Of a stretch of 64,000 bases of DNA, positions 37,108 to 46,900 are shown piece by piece. The notes under the pieces were generated by a model. That model saw only the letters and a program-made list of their open reading frames with translations, was not told the DNA's origin and searched no databases. Numbering within the stretch: the first letter of the stretch is position 1; each line of letters begins with the position of its first letter. The translations under genes and the position numbers were made by a program. The DNA comes from Arthrobacter celericrescens (lineage in GTDB: Bacteria; Actinomycetota; Actinomycetes; Actinomycetales; Micrococcaceae): contig NZ_QYLP01000045.1 in assembly GCF_003614925.1 (NCBI RefSeq), positions 1-64,000 on the forward strand. Direction: 5' to 3'.

Positions 37108-38919
37108 TCATCGAAGCAGCCGCCTAGTTCGCGGCAACCCCTCCGGCTTTTCAGATATGTGCCAGCGTGAGGTCGCGGCGGGTGACCGCATCCGCAGTCG
37201 GAAAGGCCGAGGGCGGTGTTCCAGCCACGCCTCGAAGCCCTCGATCCGCTCCACAACAAATCCGTGGCTGTCCAAAGCGAACCGCAGGCACCGGGCCGGG
37301 TGCAGGAGCAGCCAGAGCAAGGCCTGGTTGCCGGCCGAGCACAGTGTCATGGTGACCATTCCCCACGCACCCTCGGGCCACGGCAGCACCGCACCCGGAA
37401 GGCCGGCGAGGAACCGCGCGATTCCCGCGATCGCCCCGACGCACACTGCGGCCGCCCCCAGAAGCACCGCTGCTGCTCCCTCGTGGACAGCCAGGACAGG
37501 CACTGCAAGGGTTCCGAGGACCGTCACGGGCGCAACGAACGGCGCCATCACGATATTGGCCAGCAGGGAAAAGACCGTGAATTGCGGCTGCAGGCCCACA
37601 ATGACGGGCGCGCAGAACAACTGCGCGGAAAGGGGCACCGCCAAGGCCGCAGCGACGGGCCGGGGCAGCCAGGCCGGTGCCCGGGCCATGAGCGGACGGG
37701 CCAGCAGGATGATCCCCAAGGTGGCGAGGACCGAGAGCAGGAACCCCGGGCTGCCGGCCAGGGACGGCTCGCCAACGAGAAGCACGGCAACGGCAAGGCA
37801 CAGGAAACCCAGGCTGCGCCCCGGCCGTCCGCTGCTGAGTCCAAGCAGGCCGATCGCCCCCATGACCGCGGCGCGGAGCACGCTCGGCTCGGGACCGACC
37901 AGCCACACAAACGCGCCCAGGCCGCACAGGGCCAGGACAACAGCGGCCGGACGGCCGAACCGGCAATTCCTCGCGAGAAGAATCAACAGTCCCAGAATCA
38001 GGCTGCAATTGGCCCCGCTCACCGCCGTCAGATGCGTAGTGCCGGTGTCGCGCATGGCCGCGACAAGTTCTTCGTCCATGCCGTCCGTGTCTCCGATGAC
38101 CATCCCGGGCAGCAGGCCCGCCGGATCGCCGCCGAGCTTCGCTGCGGCGTCGCGGTACCGCTCCCTCATCGTGGCCGCCCAGTCCGGCGCTGCGCTTTGT
38201 GGTGTTTCTGGCCCTGCGCCCCGAGCCGCACGCTCCGGGTCTGTCGCGTGCTGCAGGCTGCCCCGGGCCGGGAGTGGCCGCGTGCTCGCCGTGAAGACCG
38301 CCGTCTCCGCTTGTCCGGGGCGGGCCTGCGCCAGTTTTCCGGCGGCCCGGATGCGTTCCCCGGCGCGGGGTTCCTGCCAGCCTTCGCCGCCGACCACGAG
38401 GATCCGGGTGGCCGGGCGGTAGAGCTTGCCGCCAGCGGCGAGCTCGAGCAGTTCGGCACTGAGGATCCATCGTTCGGTCCGTCCGGCGCCTGCACGGACT
38501 TCCTTGGCCTCGCCGGTGACCAGGAGGTTCACGAGGGCGGTGCCGTCCGGGCCGGGGCCGGCGACCGGCAGGCTTGACCGCGCGGTGGACACGGTCAAGG
38601 TGTGCGCGGCCGCCGCGGCGCCCAGGAGGCATGCCAGGGACAGCGCTGCAGCCAGGTTCCGGCGACCGGTCCGGGCCTGTGTCCGGCCGGGCCGTGGCCT
38701 TCGCCATCTGCCGGCCACGAGCAGCAGGACCGCGCCGCCAAGCAGGAACGCCACGATGCCGGTGGTCCATGCCGGGGACAGGTGGCTGCCGGCCAGGGCC
38801 GCCGTCCAGGCCAGCACGGCGGAGGGCACGAGCCGCAGGTCCAAACGCGGCCCCGGATCGGCGACGCTGCCCGTGTCTTCTCCGACTCCGGAGCGGCGCA
38901 TCGGTCTGCGGCCGGCCAT
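37108..38919 (-). CDS. comEC: ComEC/Rec2 family competence membrane protein
   Basis: Inner-membrane channel for uptake of single-stranded DNA in competence systems. The 603-residue protein has an N-terminal DUF4131-like domain (about 25-230) and the Competence domain (about 240-530). The latter has the conserved GMVIGDTDGMDEELVAAMRD, then TGTTHLTAVSGANCSLILGL, and about ten further helices. No metallo-beta-lactamase domain follows; instead a short basic tail ends PEGLPRTRRLLR. Some actinobacterial homologues are naturally short, but the tail ends exactly at the accessory islet, so truncation is possible. The ATG shares one base with the comEA stop. Confidence 0.88.
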   Translation of the reverse strand: MAGRRPMRRSGVGEDTGSVADPGPRLDLRLVPSAVLAWTAALAGSHLSPAWTTGIVAFLLGGAVLLLVAGRWRRPRPGRTQARTGRRNLAAALSLACLLGAAAAAHTLTVSTARSSLPVAGPGPDGTALVNLLVTGEAKEVRAGAGRTERWILSAELLELAAGGKLYRPATRILVVGGEGWQEPRAGERIRAAGKLAQARPGQAETAVFTASTRPLPARGSLQHATDPERAARGAGPETPQSAAPDWAATMRERYRDAAAKLGGDPAGLLPGMVIGDTDGMDEELVAAMRDTGTTHLTAVSGANCSLILGLLILLARNCRFGRPAAVVLALCGLGAFVWLVGPEPSVLRAAVMGAIGLLGLSSGRPGRSLGFLCLAVAVLLVGEPSLAGSPGFLLSVLATLGIILLARPLMARAPAWLPRPVAAALAVPLSAQLFCAPVIVGLQPQFTVFSLLANIVMAPFVAPVTVLGTLAVPVLAVHEGAAAVLLGAAAVCVGAIAGIARFLAGLPGAVLPWPEGAWGMVTMTLCSAGNQALLWLLLHPARCLRFALDSHGFVVERIEGFEAWLEHRPRPFRLRMRSPAATSRWHISEKPEGLPRTRRLLR

Positions 38920-39794
38920 CAGACGGTCACCAGGGGAAGGAGCGCTTCGAGCATCTTGGGGCCGACGCCATCCACGGCGTCGAGTTCTTCGACGGCGGCG
39001 AAGGGGCCGTGTTCTTCCCGCCAGGCCACGATGCGCTCGGCAAGGACCGGGCCGACCCTGGGCAGTTCATCGAGCTCAGCCGCCGAGGCGGTGTTGATGT
39101 TGATCCTGGCGCCCGCCCCGCCCGCAGAACCAGTGCCGCCGCCGGTGGTGCCGTCAGTGGCGGAAGAACTGCCACCCGCTCCGGCCGTTGCGGGTTCCTC
39201 CCCCTTCCTTGGAACGTGGATCCTGGTGCCGTCCTGGACCACCGCGGCAAGGTTGAGGCTGTCCAGGGACGACCCGGAAGCCGCCCCTCCAGCTGCGGCG
39301 ATAGCCTCGAAGACCCGGGACCCCGCGGGCAGGCTGACTATCCCTGGCTTCTTCACGGCACCGGCCACGTGGACCACGATGCGGGTGCCCCCGGAATCGC
39401 CGGCTCCCGGGCCAGCCGAGCCCGGTTCCGCTCCTGGCGGGGCCGGGCTGGAGACGTCCGCGGGTGTCCCGTCCGACGCCGCCAGTTGTTCCGCGGGAGG
39501 CCGGCCGGCCCACGCCTGCCAGCCAATCCAGAGGGCCAGCAGCAAGGCCGGAATGAGGAGCAGGGCCGGGACCCGCCAGGGCACCCGCCAGCGGACGCGG
39601 GAGGTCCGGCCAGTTTGCGCGTCGTTCCAGTCAAGGTCCTGCAGCGTGGAGGATTCCCTGCCCGGGAGGAGCAGGTCATCCCCCGGCCCTTCCGCCCCGG
39701 AAACCGTTTCCGCGACACCCAAACGGGATCTCAGCCGGTGCCTGGCTGCGCGCGCGGCATCGCCGGCTAGCGGGTCCTGGTTCCGGCGCGGCAT
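38919..39794 (-). CDS. comEA: ComEA-type DNA-binding protein (SLBB plus helix-hairpin-helix)
   Basis: Membrane-anchored DNA receptor of 291 residues. The cytoplasmic N-terminus is basic (MPRRNQDPLAGDAARAARHRL onward). One transmembrane helix follows (VPALLLIPALLLALWIGWQAW), then a Ser/Pro/Gly linker. Next come an SLBB domain (IVVHVAGAVKKPGIVSLPAG) and C-terminal HhH motifs (INTASAAELDELPRVGPVLA, then DAVDGVGPKMLEALLPL). The ATG at 39794 was chosen over an upstream frame because TAGGCT lies 7 nt before it (leaderless). It is paired with comEC in one operon. Confidence 0.9.
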   Translation of the reverse strand: MPRRNQDPLAGDAARAARHRLRSRLGVAETVSGAEGPGDDLLLPGRESSTLQDLDWNDAQTGRTSRVRWRVPWRVPALLLIPALLLALWIGWQAWAGRPPAEQLAASDGTPADVSSPAPPGAEPGSAGPGAGDSGGTRIVVHVAGAVKKPGIVSLPAGSRVFEAIAAAGGAASGSSLDSLNLAAVVQDGTRIHVPRKGEEPATAGAGGSSSATDGTTGGGTGSAGGAGARININTASAAELDELPRVGPVLAERIVAWREEHGPFAAVEELDAVDGVGPKMLEALLPLVTV

Positions 39795-39801
39795 GGGTCC
39801 G

Positions 39802-39807
39802 AGCCTA
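39802..39807 (-). promoter_or_regulatory. -10 element of comEA-comEC
   Basis: TAGGCT on the minus strand ends 7 nt before the comEA ATG. Confidence 0.4.
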
Positions 39808-39888
39808 GGTTCCGCGGGGCTGCGCCGCTGCCCAAGGCAGGTGCTATGTGGAAAGCCGCGCCCGTGCGGAGCCTGTGGAGGAACGGAG

Positions 39889-40884
39889 TTACTGCCCTGG
39901 CACGGCCGTACCGGGCGTGCTGCTTTCGCCGACAATCACGGCCAGGACGCCAAGTCCCGCGTGGGCGCCGAGCACCGCTGGCAGGGCACTGAGCTGTGCC
40001 TCCGGCGTGCCGGGGCACAGGCCTGCCAGCCGTCCGGCCAGCCCCTCCGCCTCGGCGAGGTTCCCGAAATGGTGGACGGCGAGCCTGGCTTCGCCGGCCG
40101 GGCGGGCGGCGACGTCGGCGGCGACGATCTCCTCGAGCCGGGCGATCGCCTTCGCGGCGGAACGGACCTTTTCGAGCGGCACGATCCGGCCGCCGTCGAC
40201 CGCCAGGATCGGCTTGATGGCGAGCATGGTGCCCAGCAGGGACGCGGCGGCGCCGATCCGCCCGCCGCGGCGCAGCTGCTCAAGGCTCGGCACATAGAAA
40301 TAGACCTTGGTGCGGCGGAGCCGCTCCTCTGCGAAGACGCGCACGTCCCCGGCGGAACGGCCATCGGCCGCGGCCAGGAGCGCGCTTTGCACGCCCATCC
40401 CCTGGGCCATTCCGACCGTGCGGGAATCGAGGACTTCCACCGGGATCGGAACGCGGCCGGCGGCCAGTGTGGCGGCCTCGACCGTTCCGGACAGCTCGGC
40501 GGAGATATGGATGGACACCACGGACTCGAAGCCGCGCGCCGCCGCGGCCAGGTATGCCTGTTCGAACTGCCCGGGGGACGGCCGGGACGTCTTCACGGCC
40601 GAACCCGAGGCCAGCGCGAGGGCCAGGGTGGTGGTGATGTCGTCTTCGCCTTCGCCGAAGATTTCCTCGCCCACCATGACGGGCATCGGAACCACGGCCA
40701 GCCGGCCGTCGTCGACGAAGGCTTTCACCCAGTCCGCGGGCAGTGCCGCTGCCGAATCGGTCACGACGGCGGTGCGTACGACGGCGGGCGCCGCACCTGG
40801 GGTGCGGCCCGGCGTCGTCGACTGCCGCAGCCGCGACAGCCGCTGTTTGAGCCATAGCCATGCAGGCGGTTCACGGTCCGGCAA
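39889..40884 (-). CDS. DegV family fatty-acid-binding protein
   Basis: Protein of 331 residues in the DegV (FakB-like) family, which bind a fatty acid and, in firmicutes, present it to the kinase FakA. Motifs: VVTDSAAALPADWV near 40, FGEGEDDITTT, VKTSRPSPGQFEQAYLAA near 100, SIHISAELSGTVEAA, EVLDSRTVGMAQG, and a C-terminal GAHAGLGVLAVIVG. The basic N-terminal extension (WLWLKQRLSRLRQS) is unusual for the family and could bind membrane lipid. The TTG start at 40884 has a strong AGGAGG 6 nt upstream. No fakA is nearby. Confidence 0.88.
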   Translation of the reverse strand: MPDREPPAWLWLKQRLSRLRQSTTPGRTPGAAPAVVRTAVVTDSAAALPADWVKAFVDDGRLAVVPMPVMVGEEIFGEGEDDITTTLALALASGSAVKTSRPSPGQFEQAYLAAAARGFESVVSIHISAELSGTVEAATLAAGRVPIPVEVLDSRTVGMAQGMGVQSALLAAADGRSAGDVRVFAEERLRRTKVYFYVPSLEQLRRGGRIGAAASLLGTMLAIKPILAVDGGRIVPLEKVRSAAKAIARLEEIVAADVAARPAGEARLAVHHFGNLAEAEGLAGRLAGLCPGTPEAQLSALPAVLGAHAGLGVLAVIVGESSTPGTAVPGQ

Positions 40885-40919
40885 CGGGCACCTCCTGGAG
40901 CAGGGCTGGGTGATGGATA

Positions 40920-40944
40920 GGCCGCCGGCCGGGAGCCGGCGGCC
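40920..40944 (-). terminator. Terminator after leuS
   Basis: GGCCGCCGGC / GCCGGCGGCC stem of 10 bp with a 5-nt loop, just beyond the leuS stop and before degV. Confidence 0.7.
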
Positions 40945-40952
40945 CTCCCCGG

Positions 40953-43478
40953 CTAGGCCGGGACGATGTTCACCAGTTTGGGGGCCCGCACGATCACCGT
41001 GCGGATGCCACGCCCATCGAGCGCACGTTGCACGTTGTCGCTGGCCAGCGCCAGTTCGCGCAGCGCGTCCTCGGCAATGTCCGGGGAGACCTCGAGGCGG
41101 TCGCGGACCTTGCCCTGCACCTGGACGACGGCGGTGACCGTTTCCTGGACCAGCAGCGACTCGTCGTGGACCGGCCAGCCCGCGTTCGCCACGGAGGCCG
41201 GGTGGCCCAGCTGGTTCCAGAGGTCCTCGGCCGTGTACGGGGCGAAGAGGCTCAGGATCACGGCGACGGCCTCGGCGGCTTCGCGGACGGCAGGGTCCGA
41301 TCCGCCGGCGCCGGAGTCGATGGTCTTGCGGGTGGCGTTGACCAGTTCCATCAGCTTGGCCACGACGACGTTGAACTTGTTGTTGTCCAGCAGTTCCGCG
41401 GCTTCGGCGATGGTTCGGTGCGTGACGGTGCGCAGGGCGCGGTCGCCGCCGGAGAAGTCGACGCCGGGCGTGCTGCTGACGTCCTGGCCGAGCCGCCAGG
41501 CGCGGGCCAGGAACTTCGCCGAACCGGCCGGCGAAACGTCCGCCCAGTCGACGTCGTCCTCCGGCGGGGAGGCGAACACCATGGTCAGACGGACGGCGTC
41601 GACGCCGAACTTGTCCAGCTGTTCGCCGAGATCCACACCGTTGCCAAGCGACTTGCTCATGGCCTTGCCGCCGTTGAGCACCTGGCCCTGGTTGAGCAGG
41701 GCGCTGAACGGTTCATCGGCGTCCAGCAGGCCCATGTCGTGCACGACCTTGGTGAAGAAGCGGGCGTAGAGCAGGTGCAGGATGGCATGCTCGACGCCGC
41801 CCACGTACTGGCCGACCGGCATCCACTCGTTGATCTTCGCCGGGTCGAAGGGGCCCTCGGTGAAGTGCGGGGAGACGAAGCGCAGGAAGTACCAGGACGA
41901 GTCCACGAAGGTGTCCATGGTGTCCGTGTCGCGCTGCGCGGCCCGGCCGCAATTGGGGCATTCCACGTTGACCCATTCCGCGGCGGCGGCCAGCGGGGAG
42001 GTGCCCTTCGGGGCGAGGGCTTCACCGCGCAGGTCTTCCGGCAGCGTGACGGGCAGTTGGTCGTCGGGGACCGGAACCTCGCCGCATTCGGCGCAGTGGA
42101 TGATCGGGATCGGGGTGCCCCAGAAGCGCTGGCGGCTGAGCAGCCAGTCGCGCAGGCGGAAGTTCACGAACTTTTCGCCCGTGCCGAGCTGCTCGAGGAT
42201 GCCGATTGCTGCAGGGATGGCCTCGGCCTTGGACAGGCCGTCAAGTTCGCCGGAGTTCTTCAGGGTGCCCTCGCCGGAGGTCGCGACGCCGCTCTCCGCC
42301 GGGTCCTCGCCGCCGGTCTCCAGGACGGCCCGGACGGGCAGCCCGAAGGCCTTGGCGAAGTCAAGGTCGCGCTGGTCGTGTGCCGGGACGGCCATGATGG
42401 CGCCGGTGCCGTAGTCCGCCAGGACGTAGTCGGCGGCCCAGACCGGCAGCTTCTCGCCGTTGAGCGGGTTGATGGCGTAGCGGCCGGTGAAGACGCCGGT
42501 CTTCTCGCGTTCGGTGGACTGGCGCTCGATTTCGGAGAGGGCCTTGACCTTCTCACGGTAGGCCATGAGTTCGTCGTGCTGCTCCGGGGTGACCAGGTCC
42601 AGGGCCAGGTGGGCGTCGGCGGCGACGACGAAGAAGGTTGCCCCGTACAGGGTGTCCGGGCGCGTAGTGAAGACCGTGACTTCCTTCTCGGGACGGCTTC
42701 CGGCCGCCTCGATGACGAAGCGGACGTGGGCGCCCTCGGAGCGGCCGATCCAGTTCCGCTGCATGGCCAGGACTCGCTCGGGCCAGTGTCCCTGCAGCTC
42801 GGACATGTCATCCAGCAGGCGGTCGGCGTATTCGGTGATCTTGAAGTACCACTGGTTCAAGGACTTCTTGGTGACCGGGGTGCCGCAACGTTCGCAGGCG
42901 CCGTTGACGACCTGCTCGTTGGCCAGCACGGTCAGGTCCTTCGGGCACCAGTTGACCGGCGAGTCCTTGCGGTAGGCCAGGCCGCGTTCGTAGAAGCGCT
43001 TGAACAGCCACTGGGTCCAACGGTAGTACTCCGGGTCGGAAGTGTGCAGGCGGCGGGACCAGTCGGCGGAGATGGCGTACCGCTTGAACGACGCCGCCTG
43101 GGTGTCGATGTTGGCGTAGGTCCACTCGCTGGGGTGGGCGTTGCGCTTGATGGCTGCGTTCTCGGCGGGCAGGCCGAAGGAGTCCCAGCCGATCGGGTGC
43201 AGGACGTCGTAGCCCTTCTGGCGCAGGTAGCGCGCGACGACGTCGCCCATGGCGAACGCCTCGGCGTGGCCCATGTGCAGGTCGCCGGAGGGGTACGGGA
43301 ACATGTCCAGCACGTAACGACGCTCGCGGGAGCCGTCGTCGAGGGGGGTGAAGACCTTGAGGTCCTCCCACACCTGCGGCCATTTGGCCTCCATCGCGGC
43401 GAAGCTGTACACACCCTCCTCGGGGGTGTTCGCTGTTCCTGCCTGTGCTCCGGTTTCGGTCTCCGGGTGAACGCTCAC
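40953..43478 (-). CDS. leuS: Leucyl-tRNA synthetase
   Basis: Charges tRNA-Leu, with editing of mischarged products. The 841-residue class Ia enzyme has the HIGH-type motif in [18 protein letters not shown] (about 55-72). The CP1 editing domain contains [12 protein letters not shown] and [15 protein letters not shown], with a zinc-type CxxC in CERCGT and another in CPNCG. The KMSKS-type motif [13 protein letters not shown] is at about 603-615. The GTG at 43478 (VSVHPETET) was chosen because GAGG lies 6 nt upstream. A leucine-rich leader ORF and an intrinsic terminator lie in its 5' leader, indicating attenuation. Confidence 0.97.
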   Translation of the reverse strand: MSVHPETETGAQAGTANTPEEGVYSFAAMEAKWPQVWEDLKVFTPLDDGSRERRYVLDMFPYPSGDLHMGHAEAFAMGDVVARYLRQKGYDVLHPIGWDSFGLPAENAAIKRNAHPSEWTYANIDTQAASFKRYAISADWSRRLHTSDPEYYRWTQWLFKRFYERGLAYRKDSPVNWCPKDLTVLANEQVVNGACERCGTPVTKKSLNQWYFKITEYADRLLDDMSELQGHWPERVLAMQRNWIGRSEGAHVRFVIEAAGSRPEKEVTVFTTRPDTLYGATFFVVAADAHLALDLVTPEQHDELMAYREKVKALSEIERQSTEREKTGVFTGRYAINPLNGEKLPVWAADYVLADYGTGAIMAVPAHDQRDLDFAKAFGLPVRAVLETGGEDPAESGVATSGEGTLKNSGELDGLSKAEAIPAAIGILEQLGTGEKFVNFRLRDWLLSRQRFWGTPIPIIHCAECGEVPVPDDQLPVTLPEDLRGEALAPKGTSPLAAAAEWVNVECPNCGRAAQRDTDTMDTFVDSSWYFLRFVSPHFTEGPFDPAKINEWMPVGQYVGGVEHAILHLLYARFFTKVVHDMGLLDADEPFSALLNQGQVLNGGKAMSKSLGNGVDLGEQLDKFGVDAVRLTMVFASPPEDDVDWADVSPAGSAKFLARAWRLGQDVSSTPGVDFSGGDRALRTVTHRTIAEAAELLDNNKFNVVVAKLMELVNATRKTIDSGAGGSDPAVREAAEAVAVILSLFAPYTAEDLWNQLGHPASVANAGWPVHDESLLVQETVTAVVQVQGKVRDRLEVSPDIAEDALRELALASDNVQRALDGRGIRTVIVRAPKLVNIVPA

Positions 43479-43548
43479 TGCTGCCCTCTTCTGTTCTTCC
43501 TTGGCTGTATGGCCTCCTGCTGCAGCCCCGGCACCTGCCCGGACACAC

Positions 43549-43571
43549 AAAAGCCCCTCGACAAGGAGGGG
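43549..43571 (-). terminator. Attenuator terminator in the leuS leader
   Basis: CCCCTC, 6-nt loop, GAGGGG, then C and TTTTG on the minus strand: a typical intrinsic terminator placed 30 nt after the leader ORF stop and 71 nt before leuS. Confidence 0.75.
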
Positions 43572-43573
43572 CG

Positions 43574-43602
43574 GCCGCTCGGTAACTCCGGTACCGGGCG
43601 GC
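43574..43602 (-). promoter_or_regulatory. Leader stem-loop upstream of the leuS attenuator
   Basis: GCCGCcCGGT pairs with ACCGaGCGGC (one C-A mismatch) around a 9-nt loop. The stem begins at the last base of the leader ORF stop codon, so a ribosome stalled or terminating there would block it. Confidence 0.5.
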
Positions 43603-43628
43603 TAGCTAAGCAGAAGGATCGCACGCAT
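43602..43628 (-). CDS. Candidate leucine leader peptide of leuS
   Basis: Eight-codon ORF encoding MRAILLLS with consecutive codons CTT CTG CTT AGC and a TAG stop. A TAGAGT -10 ends 6 nt before the ATG, so the mRNA should be leaderless. It is followed by a stem-loop and an intrinsic terminator. The same LLLS core occurs in the leuA leader. The layout matches a ribosome-mediated attenuator, in which slow translation of the Leu codons would prevent termination. Confidence 0.6.
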   Translation of the reverse strand: MRAILLLS

Positions 43629-43634
43629 GCCCCT

Positions 43635-43640
43635 ACTCTA
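43635..43640 (-). promoter_or_regulatory. -10 element of the leuS leader
   Basis: TAGAGT on the minus strand, then AGGGGC and the leader ATG. No clear -35. Confidence 0.5.
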
Positions 43641-43974
43641 GCGCACCAAAGGCGCGGACCCTGGCCCGGCCGGCACGCATCCCCCCGTCCGACTGGCGTT
43701 CGTCCGCCGTCGTTTCGACGGGGGGTTCCTTGCCCGGGCGGTGCGAACGGCACGCGAGTACGCGAGTATGCAACCCGGCCCAAAAACAAGTACCGACCTT
43801 CATTGCCAACTTGCAAAGAGGAGTCCACTATGTTAGCAGGCCTGGGGGGAATGGAAAAAGGTCTCAGGGTTTGGAGCCTGAAATGTGCCTTTTGTCTGCC
43901 CTTTTCCCCATTAGTTCCGGGGACAGGAAAGCTGTCCCCCGCCCCGTCCGCAGCGAACAGTCCAGGCGTTAGCG

Positions 43975-46900
43975 ATGTTCGGCGCTATAGCCCGGTTCAG
44001 CCTGCAGTTCCGGATCCTTGTGTTGGCCATCGCGGCCGCCGTCATCGGCTTCGGGCTGATCCAGATTCCCCGCATGCCGGTGGACGGCCTCCCCGAATTC
44101 GCCCCCGCCCACGTCGAGATCCAGACCGAGGCGCTGGGGCTTTCCGCCGTCGAGGTGGAGCAACTCATCACCACACCCATGGAAGCCGATCTGCTCAACG
44201 GCGTCCCGTGGCTTGAAGAAATCCGGTCCAAGTCCGTTCCGGGCCTGTCCTCCATTGAGCTCGTGTTCCGTCCGGGCACGGACGTGATGCGGGCCAGGCA
44301 GATGGTGGCAGAACGCATGACGCAGGCCCACGCCCTGCCCAACGTGTCCTCTCCCCCGCTGATCATGCAGCCGCTGTCTTCAACCAGCCGGCTCCTCATG
44401 GTGCGGATGTCGTCCAAGGAGCTGTCAGGCATCGATATGTCGGTGCTGGCCCGTTGGAAGATCAAGCCGCGGCTCATTGGCGTCCAAGGCGTGGCCAACG
44501 TGTCGATCTGGGGGCAGCGTGAACAACAGCTCCAGGTGGAGGTCGACCCCACCACGCTGCGCGACAAGGGCGTAACCCTTGAGCAGATCATCAAGAGCGC
44601 AGGAAACGCCGTCTGGGTTTCCCCGCTGAGCTTCCTCGAAGCATCCACACCGGGCACCGGTGGCTTCATCGAGTCGTCCAACCAGCGCCTCGGCATCCAG
44701 CACGTCCTGCCGATCCGCAATCCCCAGGAACTGGCCCAGGTGCACATTGAGGATTCGGATCCGTCCCTGGTCCTGGGCGATGTGGCCACGGTGAAGGAAG
44801 ACCACCAGCCCCTCATCGGCGATGCCGTTATCGGGCAGGACCCGGGGCTGCTGCTGGTCATTGAGAAGTTCCCCGGCGCCAACACGCTCCAGGTGACCCA
44901 GGATGTCGAAGCCGCGCTGAAGGACCTGGAGCCTGGCCTGACCGGCGTCCAACTGGACACCTCGGTATACCGGCCGGCATCAGCCCTGCAGGAAAATGTG
45001 GACCAGCTTGGCATCGCGTTGCTGATCAGCCTCATCCTGGTGGTCGCCCTGTTCTGGCTCCTGTTCAGGTCCTGGCGGGCGGCCCTGGTGGCCTTCGTGT
45101 CACTCTCGACGTCGGTGAGCGCCGCCGTGCTTGTCCTGGGGTGGCAAGGGGAAACGCTGAACGTCACAGTCCTGATAGGAGTCCTCCTGGCTGTGGCCCT
45201 GATCGTGGGAGACATCGTTGAGGACGTTCAAGCGCAACTGCGTGGCTCGAAGGTGCCGGAAGGAAGGCAACAGGACCGTGACTTCAAGTCGTACGTGACC
45301 GCTGTTGTCCGGTGGGTGCGTGTACCTCTCCTGCTCGCCTCCCTCACGCTCGTCCTGGTCATGGTGCCTGCTCTCTTCACCACAGGCATCGGGGCAGCCT
45401 TCTTCAGGCCCTTGGTCTGGGCAATGGCCCTGGCACTCCTGGCCGCGTTCGTCGTCGGCATCAGCGTGACCCCGGTCATGGTGCACCTGCTGCTGAAGCG
45501 CGGCGCGTTCGAACGGCTTGAATCGAGCCGCTTCAAGCGAGTCCGCCGCTACTACGGCGACCTCCTGGACCGCGGACGCCGGATGGTGCCCGCCGGTATT
45601 GCCGCAGTCGCCGTCGTCGGACTCGCCGGCCTGCTGGCCGCATCCCAGCTCGCCGGCAACCGCGCAATCGTCCCGACGCTCCCGGACCGGACGCTCCTCG
45701 TCCAATGGGATGCCATGGCCGGAACCTCGACGGCCGAAGTCAGCAGGATCGCAGCGAGGGCAGCGGATGAACTGCGCAGCGTCTCCGGCGTCACCGGAGT
45801 GGGCGGCCACGTGGGGCGCGCCATCACGTCCGACCAAGTCGTAGGCAACAGTTCAGCCGAGCTATGGGTCTCGGTGGCCCGGAGCGCCGACTACCCACAG
45901 GTTGAAAGCGCCGTCCGGGAGATCGTCACCGGCTACCCGGGAATCGCCCAGAACATCACGAGCTACTCCCAGCAGCAGATCGGCGAAACCCGCGCTGGCG
46001 TCGAACCCGGTTTCACTGTGCGGGTCTACGGCACGGAAATGAACACACTGAACCAAAAGGCCGAAGAGGTCCGCCAGGCGCTGGCAAGCGTCAAGGGCCT
46101 CGACTCTCCGCGCCTCAGCTCGGCCCCCCGGCTTCCCGTCCTCGAGGTCGAAGTAGACCTGAAGGCAGCCCAGACGGCCGGCGTCAAGCCCGGCGACGCC
46201 CGACGGGCAGCGGCGACGCTCATGCAGGGCATCGTGGTCGGCAACCTGTTCGAGCAGCAGAAGGTCTTTGAAGTCGTGGTCCGCGGTACAGCCGACGTCC
46301 GCAACGACCTGACCAGCCTGCGTGAGCTTCTCGTGGACACCCCCGCTGGAGGCCATGTGAAACTCGGCGATATCGCCAACGTCCGGCTCGTCCCGAACGA
46401 AACCGTGGTCAACCACAACGCCACGAGCCGTTACATCGACATCGTCGGCGACGTCAGCGGCCGCCCCCTGGGTGATGTCGAGCGCGACATCCAGGCCGCG
46501 ATCCAGACCGTGCAGTTCCCGGTGGAGTACCACGCCGAGATCCCGGCGAAGTACGACGAGCAACAGAACGCCGCCCTGCTCGCCTTGGGCATCGGTGGCG
46601 CTGCGCTCCTGGGCGTGCTCATCCTGCTGCAGACTGCCGTCCGCAGCTGGAAGACCGCGCTGGCCGCCTTCCTCGGCCTCCCGGCGGCGCTGTCCGGCGG
46701 TTTCCTTGCAGCCCTGCTGGCCGGCAGTTCCGTGTCGTGGACGTCGCTGGCCGCCCTGGCCGTGCTGCTGGCGATCGCGGTCCGCAACACAGCGGCCTTT
46801 GCCGCAACCTGCGACCGTAGCTGGCGGGAGGTCCCCGGAGCCTCCCGTGCCGCGATGGTCATGGCGGCCGCCAGGGAACGCCTGGCTCCTGTGCTGAAAA

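Noticed and set aside
43479..43640. T-box riboswitch upstream of leuS
   Set aside because: No T-box sequence, specifier loop or anti-terminator bulge is visible. A short Leu leader ORF with a terminator explains the region better.
41028..44216. 1062-codon plus-strand frame opposite leuS
   Set aside because: Antisense shadow of leuS. Only its last part, from the ATG at 43830, has a Shine-Dalgarno, and that part is discussed separately.
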